Source: Mesobaculum littorinae
GTDB taxonomy: Bacteria; Pseudomonadota; Alphaproteobacteria; Rhodobacterales; Rhodobacteraceae
Direction of reading: 5' to 3'
Assembly: GCF_004011175.1 (NCBI RefSeq)
Contig: NZ_RQXX01000003.1
Span: 186,001 to 250,000 of the forward strand
DNA: 64,000 bases
Made by a program: the position numbers and the translations under genes. Within the stretch, counting starts at the first letter, position 1. Every line of letters starts with the position of its first letter. Shown here piece by piece: positions 26,601-35,100 of this stretch. The notes beneath the pieces are model-generated. The model did no database searches and was not told the DNA's origin. It saw only the letters and a program-made list of their open reading frames with translations.

Positions 26601-26792
26601 CACCTGCCGCGCGATCTCACGCGCCTCGGTATGGGCGCGCACCACGCCCGCCACGCTGTTGCGGTCGGCGATGGCGATGGCCTCCAACCCCAGAAACGCT
26701 GCCCGCCCCATGTATTCCTCGGGGTGCGACCCGCCGGTCAGGAAGGTGAAGTTGGACGTGATGGAAAGCTCGACTTGCATGAGACCATGCAT
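23664..26792 (-). CDS. dnaE2: Error-prone DNA polymerase DnaE2, lacking the usual C-terminal OB domain
   Basis: Translesion polymerase of the C family, 1042 residues from the ATG at 26792 ([27 protein letters not shown]), which has AAAGGTGA just upstream; ATG 26861 is in frame but lacks this. PHP domain at the N-terminus, then the palm with catalytic PDIDVDF near residue 424 and a third aspartate in [13 protein letters not shown], and the DnaE2 motif [26 protein letters not shown]. The core is intact to [14 protein letters not shown] near residue 980; there the typical family continues with an OB-fold domain of about 100 residues. Here it ends in about 60 residues of G/P/A-rich sequence without similarity. 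No imuA or imuB is adjacent. Confidence 0.9.
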   Translation of the reverse strand: [1042 protein letters not shown]

Positions 26793-26807
26793 ATTCACCT
26801 TTTGTTC
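26793..26807. promoter_or_regulatory. Candidate LexA (SOS) box over the dnaE2 ribosome-binding site
   Basis: ATTC, seven bases, GTTC: one mismatch from the alphaproteobacterial LexA site GTTC-N7-GTTC. It begins one base upstream of the dnaE2 ATG and covers the AAAGGTGA ribosome-binding region on the minus strand. LexA control of dnaE2 is established in other alphaproteobacteria; the match here is imperfect and the location very close to the gene. Confidence 0.55.
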
Positions 26808-26924
26808 GTGCGTGGAGTCTGTTTTGAAACTTATCCCCTCACCAGTTTGCGAGGAGTTCATTCGGGTATTGCCCCCGGGCTGAAAGCTCGGGGTTGTACA
26901 ATGCGCCGCCCGATCGCGCGGGGG

Positions 26925-27692
26925 TCAGTCCTCTTCGGGATCGGTTTCGTCTTCGGCAGGCCGGGGCAGCGCATCCAGGGTCGCGGGGGGCGATCCGGGC
27001 TGGGTGTCGTCGGCCGGGTCTGGATCCGTTCGTTCTTCGTCCGATCGTTCCTCGTCGGCCTGCTCTTCGTCGCCCTGCTCCTCATCCGCCTGCTCTGCAG
27101 GCTCATCGGAAGCCCCTGGCACGGCTGCCTCCGGCACCGCGTCCTCGGGGTCGACGGCGTCGAGGTTCAGCGCGTCGGGATCCGTCTCCTCGACCTCGGG
27201 CGCGTCGGTTATGCCGATCTCATCGGCCGAGACGACGATGCCGGTCGCGGGGTCGGCCGGGCAGGATTCGTATTTGAAGGCATAGCCGTCGAAGGCCACG
27301 ATCAGCCCGTCATCCGCCGCCCGCATCAACAGAGCGCGGCGGGTGAACTCCCCCTCCTCTCCGTCGCAGACGAGGTCGTAAAGCTGCGCATCCATGTCGC
27401 GCACGTTGACAGGCACCGTCAGACGGCAGGTCGTGCCCACGCCTTCGAACACGCCATCGAGGATGCGCACGGCACCCCCCTCCTGCCCGACGCGGGTGCA
27501 GTCGGAGGTCGGGGTGACGCGGTAGATCCCTTCGTATTCTTCCTGCGCGGCGGCCGGCCCGGGAGCCAGCCCAAGAAGGAGCAGGGCGACACCACAGATC
27601 GCCGCGAGCCGCCCGCGCAGCGAGCAAAGCCGTTGTGCAGGCCCGCCCGCCCCAGCGTGACGGCCTGCCTGTATGACATGGGCAGGTCTCAT
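26925..27692 (-). CDS. Secreted protein with acidic repetitive C-terminus
   Basis: 255 residues. A basic N-terminus and the hydrophobic segment LAAICGVALLLLGLAPGPAAAQ (about residues 29-50) form a Sec signal. The mature domain (about 51-150) starts EEYEGIYRVTPTSDCTRVGQEGG and has cysteines that could pair (SDCTRV, TTCRLTV, LVCDGE, ESCPADP). From about residue 160 on it is dominated by D, E, P and A with repeats of DEEQ/DEER. The domain is not recognised. TATAGT lies nine bases upstream of the ATG, so the mRNA may be nearly leaderless, or a later start is used. A calcium-binding or charged spacer role of the tail is only a guess. Confidence 0.7.
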   Translation of the reverse strand: MRPAHVIQAGRHAGAGGPAQRLCSLRGRLAAICGVALLLLGLAPGPAAAQEEYEGIYRVTPTSDCTRVGQEGGAVRILDGVFEGVGTTCRLTVPVNVRDMDAQLYDLVCDGEEGEFTRRALLMRAADDGLIVAFDGYAFKYESCPADPATGIVVSADEIGITDAPEVEETDPDALNLDAVDPEDAVPEAAVPGASDEPAEQADEEQGDEEQADEERSDEERTDPDPADDTQPGSPPATLDALPRPAEDETDPEED

Positions 27693-27846
27693 GGCCGGAT
27701 ACTATACCCGCCCTGCGCCGCACCGCCAGAGACGGATAATGAAGAGACAGCTAAAATGCGCCTCGGCTTCCCGTCCCCGACCGGCGGCCCGCCGGTCGCC
27801 GCCGAATATTCCCACTATTTAGCGAAGATCCGAGTCATCTGACGCT

Positions 27847-27874
27847 TTGCCGCCCCCTCCGCTCAATCTATACT
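27847..27874 (+). promoter_or_regulatory. Candidate sigma-70 promoter of the type I secretion operon
   Basis: TTGCCG (27847-27852), 16 bases, TATACT (27869-27874). Transcription would begin near 27881, giving a leader of about 87 bases before the ATG at 27968. The -10 matches five of six consensus bases. The dyad GACCGGCG-GCC-CGCCGGTC at 27779-27797 lies further upstream. Confidence 0.5.
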
Positions 27875-27967
27875 GACCGATATCGCATTTGCCCGATTCA
27901 GGTTAATATCACGATGGTTGCGCGGCTTCCGGCGTCGCGGCCCGGTTGGAGGAGAGGACGGGCAGGT

Positions 27968-29713
27968 ATGGCAACGCGGCAGACCGCGGATCTGCGCAAG
28001 GGGCGGAAAGAACTGGCCCAGGTCAGGGCGGAAAGCCGACACCTGTTCGCGACGGTGGGCATCTTCAGCGTCTTCGTGAACATGCTGATGCTGACCGGTC
28101 CGCTCTTCATGCTGCAGGTTTACGACCGCGTGCTGGGATCGCGGTCCCAGGAAACGCTGCTGGCGCTCTTCGTGCTGATGGCGTTCCTGTTCCTGATGAT
28201 GGGCGTTCTGGACTATGCCCGCGGCCGTATCCTCGCCCGTGTCGGCGCGCGTTTCCAGGACCGGCTGGACCGGCGCGTCTTTGCCGCGATGGTGCGCAAG
28301 GCCACGGTCATGCCCTCGGGCGACGACGCACAGAACAACCTGCGCGACCTCGAAGCCGTGCAACGCCTGTTGTCGGCGCCGATCCTGACGGCGATCTTCG
28401 ACATCCCGTGGACCCCGATCTTCCTGCTCGGCATCGCGATCTTCCACCCTGTCCTGGGCGCCGCCGCCCTGGTGGGCGGGCTGATCCTGGTCGGCGTCGC
28501 GGTGATGAACCAGGCCACCACGCGCGCCCCGGTGCAGGAGGCCAACATGTCGGCGATGCGCGCCGAGCGCATGGCCGAACAGATCCGGGTCGAGGCCGAA
28601 ATGGTGCGGTCGCTCGGGATGCAGGACGCCGCGTTCACCCGTTGGCAGGAACTACGCGGCGAATCGCTGCGCCAGACGATCTCGGCCAGCGATCTTGGCG
28701 GCACCTATACCTCGGTCAGCCGCACCTTCCGCCTGTTCCTGCAGTCGACGATGCTGGCCATCGGCGCCTGGCTGGTTCTTCGCAACGAGGTCACGCCGGG
28801 CGCGATGATCGCAGCCTCGATCCTGCTGGGCCGCGCGCTGGCGCCGATCGACATGGCGCTGGGGCAGTGGCAACTGGTCCAGCGGGCGCAGCAGGGCTGG
28901 CGCAACCTTGCCGAACTTCTGAGCATGGTCGGCCAGGAACCTCCGCGCACCGCCCTGCCGCGCCCGCGCGCCAAGCTGGACGTGATCCAGGCCACGGTGA
29001 TCCCGCCCGGGGCGCAGCAGGCGACGATCCGCATGGTGTCGTTCCAGGTCCAGCCGGGCGAGGCGGTTGGCATTATCGGCCCCTCGGGCGCGGGCAAGTC
29101 GACCCTGGCGCGCGCCCTGGTGGGCGTCTGGCGCCCCAGCGGCGGAAAGATCCGGCTGGATGGTGCGGCGCTTGAACAATACGAACCCGACATGCTGGGC
29201 CAGCATATAGGTTACCTGCCGCAGCGGGTGACGCTGTTCGACGGAACGATCGCGCAGAACATCGCCCGCCTGAAGCCCGACGCCTTGGATGCCGACATCG
29301 TCGAGGCGGCGAAGAAGGCAGCGGCGCATGACATGATCCTGCAGATGCCCGAAGGCTACGACACCCGGATCACCCCCGGTGGCGGGCGGCTGTCCGGTGG
29401 CCAGATCCAGCGCATCGGGCTGGCGCGCGCGATGTTCGGCAATCCGGTGCTGCTGGTGCTGGACGAGCCGAATTCGAACCTGGACAATCTCGGCTCGGAG
29501 GCACTGAACCACGCGATCCGGCAGGTGAAGGAGGCGGGCGGCTCGGTCCTGATCATGGCGCACCGGCCCGCCGCGATCCGCGAATGCGAAAAGCTGCTGA
29601 TGCTCGAGGATGGAATGCGCCGCGCCTTCGGCCCGCGCGACGAGGTCCTGCGCGAAATGGTGGCCAACCACGGTGACATCGCCGGCCGCATCGGCGCGGG
29701 AAGCGTGACATGA
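27968..29713 (+). CDS. Type I secretion system permease/ATPase (PrsD/AprD-like)
   Basis: 581 residues from the ATG at 27968, close to the normal length; the ATG at 27914 would add 18 arginine-rich residues. An N-terminal membrane domain with about six helices (FSVFVNMLMLTGPLFMLQVYDRVLGSRSQETLLALF is the family signature) is followed by an ABC cassette: Walker A GPSGAGKST, signature LSGGQIQRIGLARA, Walker B LLVLDEPNSNLD. Such exporters move proteins with C-terminal signals (proteases, lipases, RTX and surface proteins) straight across both membranes with an adaptor and TolC. The adaptor is coupled downstream; neither TolC nor a substrate gene is seen here. Confidence 0.93.
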   Translation: MATRQTADLRKGRKELAQVRAESRHLFATVGIFSVFVNMLMLTGPLFMLQVYDRVLGSRSQETLLALFVLMAFLFLMMGVLDYARGRILARVGARFQDRLDRRVFAAMVRKATVMPSGDDAQNNLRDLEAVQRLLSAPILTAIFDIPWTPIFLLGIAIFHPVLGAAALVGGLILVGVAVMNQATTRAPVQEANMSAMRAERMAEQIRVEAEMVRSLGMQDAAFTRWQELRGESLRQTISASDLGGTYTSVSRTFRLFLQSTMLAIGAWLVLRNEVTPGAMIAASILLGRALAPIDMALGQWQLVQRAQQGWRNLAELLSMVGQEPPRTALPRPRAKLDVIQATVIPPGAQQATIRMVSFQVQPGEAVGIIGPSGAGKSTLARALVGVWRPSGGKIRLDGAALEQYEPDMLGQHIGYLPQRVTLFDGTIAQNIARLKPDALDADIVEAAKKAAAHDMILQMPEGYDTRITPGGGRLSGGQIQRIGLARAMFGNPVLLVLDEPNSNLDNLGSEALNHAIRQVKEAGGSVLIMAHRPAAIRECEKLLMLEDGMRRAFGPRDEVLREMVANHGDIAGRIGAGSVT

Positions 29714-31017
29714 CCCCGCCGCAGACCCGCTGGGGCGCACGGTGGCCCGTCATGATCGGTCTCGTCGCGCTTGTCCTCCTCGTCGGCGGCTTCGGCACCT
29801 GGGCGGCGACGACCACCATTTCGGGCGCCGTCATCGCCGGGGGCCAGATCGAGGTCGAGAGCAACCGCCAGGTCGTGCAGCATCCCGACGGCGGCGTGGT
29901 CGACGAGATCCTCGTCACCGAAGGCCAGCGGGTCGAGGCGGGCGAGGTCCTGATCCGGCTCGACAGCACCCTCCTGCGTTCGGAGCTCAATACCGTCGAA
30001 AGCCAGCTTTACGAGCTGATGGCCCGCCGCGCCCGGCTTGAGGCCGAGCGGGACGAGGCCGCGTTCGTGACCTTTCCCGACGCGCTGGTCGAGGCTGCGC
30101 AGGACAGTGCCATCGCTGCCGAACTGATGCAGGGGCAGGAGCGCCTGTTCGAGGCCCGCAACGAAAGCATCGCCCGCGAGGTCGAGACGCTGGAGCGTCA
30201 GAGCCAGCAGATCGAGGACCAGATCGAGGGGATCGAGGCCCAGCAGACCGCGCTGCAATCCCAGCTTTCGCTGATTTCGCAGGAGCTGGAGAGCCAGCAG
30301 TCGCTGTTCGACCGCGGCCTGGCACAGGCCAGCCGGGTGCTGTCGCTGCAACGTGAATCCGCCCGGCTGAGCGGCACGGTGGGCGAGCTGACCGCGAATG
30401 CCGCCCAGGCGCGCGAACGGATCAGCGGGATCGAGATCGAGACGCTGAAACTGGGCACGAACCGCCGGGAGGCCGCGATAACCCAGACCCGTGACCTGCA
30501 ATACCGCGAGCTGGAGCTGACCGAGCGGCGCAATTCCCTGCGCGAGCGTCTGTCGCGGCTCGACATCACCGCACCCGTCGACGGCGTCGTCTACGACCTT
30601 CAGGTCTTTGCCGAACGGTCGGTGATCCGCCCCGCGGACCCTGTGCTCTACCTCGTGCCGCAGGACCGGCCGCTGGTGATCTCGGCCAGGATCCTGCCGA
30701 TCCATATCGATCAGGTCAGCGTGGGACAGCAGGTAACGCTGCGTTTCTCGGCCTTCAGCGCCCGCACCACGCCCGAACTATTCGGCCACGTCACACGGCT
30801 GTCGGCGGATGCCTTCACCGACGAACGCACGCAGCAATCCTACTATCGCGCCGAGATCCGGCTGGACGAGGGCGAGATCGCGAAGCTGCCCGGGCAGCTG
30901 GCCCTGATCCCCGGCATGCCGGTGGATGCCTTCATCCGCACCGATGACCGCACGCCGATGGCCTTTCTCGTGCAGCCGCTGTCGGACTACTTCTCCCGCG
31001 CCTTCCGCGAGGGCTGA
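29710..31017 (+). CDS. HlyD-family type I secretion periplasmic adaptor (PrsE-like)
   Basis: 435 residues. A single N-terminal membrane helix (PVMIGLVALVLLVGGFGTWAAT, about 13-34) anchors the protein. Then a lipoyl-like half motif (VIAGGQIEVESNRQVVQHPDGGVVDEILVTEGQRVEAGEVLIRLD), long coiled-coil hairpins rich in E, Q and R (about 100-290) and the second lipoyl half (LSRLDITAPVDGVVYDLQVF), followed by the beta-barrel. The start overlaps the ATPase stop by four bases (ATGA). After the stop, TGCGCCC and GGGCGCA (31033-31052) form a hairpin without a T-tract. Confidence 0.94.
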   Translation: MTPPQTRWGARWPVMIGLVALVLLVGGFGTWAATTTISGAVIAGGQIEVESNRQVVQHPDGGVVDEILVTEGQRVEAGEVLIRLDSTLLRSELNTVESQLYELMARRARLEAERDEAAFVTFPDALVEAAQDSAIAAELMQGQERLFEARNESIAREVETLERQSQQIEDQIEGIEAQQTALQSQLSLISQELESQQSLFDRGLAQASRVLSLQRESARLSGTVGELTANAAQARERISGIEIETLKLGTNRREAAITQTRDLQYRELELTERRNSLRERLSRLDITAPVDGVVYDLQVFAERSVIRPADPVLYLVPQDRPLVISARILPIHIDQVSVGQQVTLRFSAFSARTTPELFGHVTRLSADAFTDERTQQSYYRAEIRLDEGEIAKLPGQLALIPGMPVDAFIRTDDRTPMAFLVQPLSDYFSRAFREG

Positions 31018-31313
31018 CAGGCCACCGGGCCCTGCGCCCTGAGACGGGCGCACCCGCCGATCTTTGCAACCGACCGCGGAACAGCCGTGTGGCGACGACC
31101 GGCCATGCTACCGCCGGGTCCAGCGGCCCCGTGGATCCAGACCGCCGGGACCGACGGCCTTGCCCGACGGGCCATTCGCCGTGTCGCACCTCCGCTGACG
31201 GCGCATGTGCGTGCATAACCGCCCGCATTTGCCACCGGCTCCCCTTGCCCTCTTCCGCCGTTCGGTCCAGCGTCGCGCGCGACGGCCCCCGGGCCCCTGC
31301 AACGGAGCGGAAG

Positions 31314-31775
31314 ATGAGCGATATCGAAACCCGACTGGCCGAGCTCGGCGTGACCCTGCCCGAGGCGCCGGTGCCTGCGGCGAACTACGTGCCCTTCGTG
31401 CGCACCGGCGACCTGGTTCACATCTCCGGCCAGATCTCGATGCGCGACGGCGAGCTGGTGCTGGGCAAGCTCGGCGCCGACATGGAGGTGCCCGAAGGCA
31501 CCGCCGCCGCCAAGCAGTGCGCGATCAGCCTGCTCGCCCAAGTGCGGGCGGCCTGCGACGGCGACCTCAACCGGCTTGTGCGGGTGGTCAAGCTGACCGG
31601 CTTCGTCAACTCGACCGGTGACTTCACCGACCAGTCCAAGGTGATCAACGGCGCCTCGGACTTTCTGGTCGAGGCGCTGGGCGACGCAGGTCGGCACGCC
31701 CGCTCGGCGGTGTCGGCCGCGTCGCTGCCGATGGGCGTCGCGGTCGAGATCGAAGGCATCTTCCAGATCCGATGA
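31314..31775 (+). CDS. RidA family protein (YjgF/YER057c/UK114)
   Basis: 153 residues, the longer RidA subgroup. It contains YVPFVRTGDLVHISGQISM, KQCAISLLAQVRAACDGDLNRLVRVVKLTGFVNSTGDFTDQSKVINGASDFLVEALGDAGRHARSAVSAASLPMGVAVEIEGIFQI. The arginine in HARSAVS is the residue that binds the carboxylate of enamine/imine intermediates in active RidA proteins. The ATG at 31314 follows GGAGCGGAAG; upstream in-frame sequence to 31089 is unlike the family. Coupled to the next gene by ATGA. Confidence 0.92.
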   Translation: MSDIETRLAELGVTLPEAPVPAANYVPFVRTGDLVHISGQISMRDGELVLGKLGADMEVPEGTAAAKQCAISLLAQVRAACDGDLNRLVRVVKLTGFVNSTGDFTDQSKVINGASDFLVEALGDAGRHARSAVSAASLPMGVAVEIEGIFQIR

Positions 31776-32557
31776 CCCGCCCGCCCTCTGCCCCGCCGCT
31801 GCCCGCGGCCTTTCTTTCGACCCCGATCGCGCATCGTGCCCTGCATGATCGCGCGGCCGGACGTCCCGAGAATTCGCGCGTGGCCATCGCCGCCGCGGTT
31901 GCGGCGGGATACGGCATCGAGATCGACGTGCAGATGTCCGCGGACGGCCGCGCGATGGTGTTCCACGACGACGCCCTCGACCGGCTGACCGAGGCGACGG
32001 GCCCGCTGCGCGCCCGCGACGCCGACACCCTCGGCGCCATCACCCTGCGCGATGGCGCCGAGGGAATTCCGACCCTGCGCGAGGTGCTTTCGCTGGTCGC
32101 GGGCCGGGTGCCCCTGCTGATCGAGGTCAAGGATCAGGACGGCGCGCTCGGCCCCCGCACGGGCGATCTGGAGCGGGCCGTCGCCGGGGACCTCGCGGGA
32201 TATGCCGGGCCCGTCGCGGTGATGTCCTTCAACCCGCACGCGGTGCGCCACCTTGCGCAGGCCGCGCCCGACCTGCCCCGGGGCCTGACCACCTGTGCCT
32301 TCGACCAGGCGGACTGGGACCTGCCCGCGGATCGCTGCGACGCGCTGCGCCGCATCGCAGCCTATGACGAGGTCGGCGCCAGCTTCGTCAGCCACCAGCA
32401 CGGCGACCTTTCCGCGCCCCGCGTGGCCCAGCTGAAATCGCAGGGCGCCGCGGTGCTGTGCTGGACCATCCGCAGCCCCACGGAGGAAACCGCCGCGCGG
32501 CGCGTTGCCGACAACGTGACATTCGAAGGCTACACCCCGGCCCCCGTCCCGGCTTGA
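31772..32557 (+). CDS. Glycerophosphodiester phosphodiesterase family protein
   Basis: 261 residues of the GDPD TIM-barrel family. Catalytic and metal-binding residues: [21 protein letters not shown] (HR...EN), [25 protein letters not shown] (E, D and the catalytic H), and [10 protein letters not shown]. No signal peptide, so it acts in the cytoplasm, releasing glycerol-3-phosphate from glycerophosphodiesters or a similar substrate. Translationally coupled to the RidA gene upstream and followed by the FemAB-like acyltransferase 65 bp later. Confidence 0.92.
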   Translation: MTRPPSAPPLPAAFLSTPIAHRALHDRAAGRPENSRVAIAAAVAAGYGIEIDVQMSADGRAMVFHDDALDRLTEATGPLRARDADTLGAITLRDGAEGIPTLREVLSLVAGRVPLLIEVKDQDGALGPRTGDLERAVAGDLAGYAGPVAVMSFNPHAVRHLAQAAPDLPRGLTTCAFDQADWDLPADRCDALRRIAAYDEVGASFVSHQHGDLSAPRVAQLKSQGAAVLCWTIRSPTEETAARRVADNVTFEGYTPAPVPA

Positions 32558-32622
32558 CGCGTCGCGTGTCAGCGCCACCTTCGACGCTGACACGCACCCC
32601 CGCAAAGGATCCCGCCCCGCGC

Positions 32623-33804
32623 ATGCCCCAAACGCGGATCGAACTGAACGTGCTCTCGGGCCTCGACCAGATCGCCCCCGAGAACTGGGACGCCTGCGCC
32701 GCGCCCGAGGCGACGGATGGCGCCCCGCCGCAGGACCCTTTTACTACGCACCGCTTCCTGAAGGCGCTCGAAGACAGCGGGTCGGTCGGGCCCGGCACCG
32801 GCTGGCAGCCGCGCCACCTGGTCGCCAGCGCCGATGGCGAGGTCATCGCCTGCGCGCCGCTTTACGCCAAGGGCAACAGCCAGGGCGAATACATCTTCGA
32901 CCACAACTGGGCCCATGCCTACGAGCGGGCGGGTGGTCGCTATTACCCCAAGCTTCAGATGGCCGTTCCCTTCACCCCCGCGACGGGGCGTCGCTTTCTC
33001 ACCCGCCCCGGACAGGCGGAAACCGGCATCTCGGCCCTGACGCAAGGGGCGGTGCAGCTTGCCTCCGAGAACGAGCTGTCGTCGCTGCACGTGACCTTCT
33101 GCACCGAGGCCGAGGCCATCGCGGGCGAGGCGATGGGCCTCATGCGCCGCAGCTCGCAGCAGTTCCACTGGGAAAACCGCGGCTACGCCGATTTCGACGC
33201 CTTCCTCGCCTCGCTCTCGTCGCGCAAGCGCAAGAATATCCGCAAGGAACGCCAGACCGCACAGGCCTTCGGCGGCGAGATCGTCGCGCTGACCGGCGAC
33301 GACCTGCGCCCCCACCACTGGGACGCCTTCTGGCAGTTCTACCAGGATACCGGCGCCCGCAAATGGGGCACGCCCTATCTCACCCGCGCCTTCTTCGATC
33401 GGGTGCAGGAGACGATGCGCGACGACGTGCTGCTGGTTCTCGCGGTCCGCGACGGGCGGCCCGTCGCCGGCGCGCTCAACTTCATCGGCCGAGACACGCT
33501 TTACGGCCGCTACTGGGGCTGCGTCGAGGATCACCCCTGCCTGCATTTCGAACTCTGCTACTATCAGGCGATGGACCATGCCATCGCCCGCGGCATGGCC
33601 CGGGTCGAGGCGGGCGCGCAGGGCGAACACAAGTTGGCTCGCGGCTATCTTCCGGCGGCCACGCATTCGCTGCACTGGATCGCCGACGCGGGCTTCGCGC
33701 GGGCCGTCGCCGAATACCTGCAGGCCGAACGGGCGGCGGTGGACGAGGACATGGAAATCCTTACAAGCTACGGCCCGTTCAGAAAGGTGACCTCGGAGGA
33801 GTAA
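32623..33804 (+). CDS. GNAT-superfamily/FemAB-like protein (DUF482/peptidogalycan type)
   Basis: 393 residues. The sequence follows the COG3146 family: [80 protein letters not shown], and C-terminal [31 protein letters not shown] plus [37 protein letters not shown]. The basic patch [15 protein letters not shown] is typical. It is a double GNAT fold like Fem transferases; the substrate is unknown. The ATG at 32623 was preferred to the open frame from 32458 because the extra segment overlaps the GDPD gene. TAATG junction with the next gene. Confidence 0.9.
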   Translation: MPQTRIELNVLSGLDQIAPENWDACAAPEATDGAPPQDPFTTHRFLKALEDSGSVGPGTGWQPRHLVASADGEVIACAPLYAKGNSQGEYIFDHNWAHAYERAGGRYYPKLQMAVPFTPATGRRFLTRPGQAETGISALTQGAVQLASENELSSLHVTFCTEAEAIAGEAMGLMRRSSQQFHWENRGYADFDAFLASLSSRKRKNIRKERQTAQAFGGEIVALTGDDLRPHHWDAFWQFYQDTGARKWGTPYLTRAFFDRVQETMRDDVLLVLAVRDGRPVAGALNFIGRDTLYGRYWGCVEDHPCLHFELCYYQAMDHAIARGMARVEAGAQGEHKLARGYLPAATHSLHWIADAGFARAVAEYLQAERAAVDEDMEILTSYGPFRKVTSEE

Positions 33805-34100
33805 TGGCCGAAAAACTGACCCAAACCGAGCGGGACGAAGATCTCGCCCCCCTGCTCGCATCGGGCTGGAGCATGGTCGACGGGCGCGACGCCATCGCCC
33901 GAAGGTTCGAGTTCCGCAACTTCATCGAGGCCTGGGGCTTCATGACCCGCGCCGCGATGCAGGCTGAAAAGCTCAACCATCACCCCGAATGGTCGAACGT
34001 CTACAATACCGTCGACGTGACATTGTCGACCCATGATGCGGACGGGCTGACCGCGCTCGACGTGAAACTCGCCAAGCGTATGGACAAGCTCGCCAAATGA
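33804..34100 (+). CDS. 4a-hydroxytetrahydrobiopterin dehydratase (pterin-4a-carbinolamine dehydratase)
   Basis: 98 residues, the full length of the PCD/DCoH family. The active-site signature is visible as [32 protein letters not shown]: histidines of the LNHHPEW motif bind and dehydrate the pterin carbinolamine. This enzyme recycles the pterin cofactor after aromatic amino acid hydroxylases; no such hydroxylase is in the window. The start shares one base with the upstream stop (TAATG) and has a perfect GGAGGAG ribosome-binding site. The stop overlaps the next start by four bases. Confidence 0.94.
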   Translation: MAEKLTQTERDEDLAPLLASGWSMVDGRDAIARRFEFRNFIEAWGFMTRAAMQAEKLNHHPEWSNVYNTVDVTLSTHDADGLTALDVKLAKRMDKLAK

Positions 34101-35026
34101 TCGAAGACCTTCTCAATTTCCGCATCGCCGGCACCAGCCTCGGCGACCTCCTGACGCTCGAATTCCTCATCGGCCTGCTGGGCGACGTGCTGACCGCGAT
34201 CGTGATCCTCGTCGTGGGCTTCTTCCTTGCGGGATGGGCCAGCCGCCGGGTGCGCAACATCGGCGGACGCAACGCGCATCTCGACGTGACGCTGTTCTCC
34301 TTCCTGGGGAATATCCTGCGCTACGCGATCATCGCCTTCGCGATCCTCTTCGTGCTCAACACCTTCGGCATCCGCACGACCAGCGTCGTCGCCGTCATCG
34401 GTGCCGCCGGTCTGGCCATCGGCCTGGCGTTGCAGGGCACCTTGTCCAACGTGGCGGCAGGCGTGATGATCGTCTTCTTCCGCCCGATCAAGACCGGCGA
34501 CTTCGTCGAGGTCAACGGCCAGATGGGCACGGTCAAGGAGATCACGCTGAACTTCATCGAAATGGCGTCGATCGGCAACGTGCAGATCATCATCCCCAAC
34601 AGCCAGGTGTGGGGCAACACGATCGTCAATTACTCGGGCTACGACAGCCGCCGGGCCGAATGGACCTTCGGCGTGGGTTACGGCGCCCACCTCGCCGATG
34701 CCGAACGCATCATCCGCGACACGATCATGTCCGACCCGCGCAGCTGGTCCGAGCCCGAGCCCTTCATCCAGGTCAACAACCTCGGCGACAGCTCGGTCGA
34801 CTTCCTCGTCCGGGTCTGGTGCTCGGCAGCGGACTTCTTTGCCTACCAGGCCGACATGAAGCGCAAGGTGAAAGAGGCGCTCGACGCGGGCGGAGTGCCG
34901 ATCCCCTTCCCCTCGCGCACGCTCTACATCGAAGAAACGGACAGCCGCCCGACCATCGCCCCGGACCGGCGCATCACTTCCGAGACGACCGACCGCTCGG
35001 AAGACGACGAGGGCCTGACCGGCTAG
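34097..35026 (+). CDS. MscS-family mechanosensitive ion channel
   Basis: 309 residues, small MscS type. Helices at about residues 22-50 and 70-92, then the pore-lining TM3 with the glycine/alanine pattern [43 protein letters not shown], which is the family signature. The beta and alpha/beta cytoplasmic domains follow ([17 protein letters not shown]). The C-terminal 25 residues are acidic and polar. It protects against hypo-osmotic shock. Last gene of the coupled plus-strand string; a strong terminator follows. Confidence 0.95.
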   Translation: MIEDLLNFRIAGTSLGDLLTLEFLIGLLGDVLTAIVILVVGFFLAGWASRRVRNIGGRNAHLDVTLFSFLGNILRYAIIAFAILFVLNTFGIRTTSVVAVIGAAGLAIGLALQGTLSNVAAGVMIVFFRPIKTGDFVEVNGQMGTVKEITLNFIEMASIGNVQIIIPNSQVWGNTIVNYSGYDSRRAEWTFGVGYGAHLADAERIIRDTIMSDPRSWSEPEPFIQVNNLGDSSVDFLVRVWCSAADFFAYQADMKRKVKEALDAGGVPIPFPSRTLYIEETDSRPTIAPDRRITSETTDRSEDDEGLTG

Positions 35027-35052
35027 ACCGCCCCAGGGTCCACACCTCGACA

Positions 35053-35100
35053 CCCGCGGTGCCGCTTGCGGCCCCGCGGGCTCTCCGGTCTTCTTCTCTT
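35053..35100 (+). terminator. Terminator after mscS (also on the convergent boundary)
   Basis: CCCGCGG (35053-35059) pairs with CCGCGGG (35074-35080), and inside it GCCGC pairs with GCGGC around TT. The T-rich tract TCTTCTTCTCTT follows ten bases later. The compound hairpin lies 27 bp after the mscS stop and ends transcription before the convergent peroxiredoxin gene. Confidence 0.7.

Noticed and set aside
23586-27842. Plus-strand open frame of 1418 codons opposite dnaE2
   Set aside because: It mirrors dnaE2 and the acidic protein on the other strand. The translation has no known fold and no ribosome-binding site.
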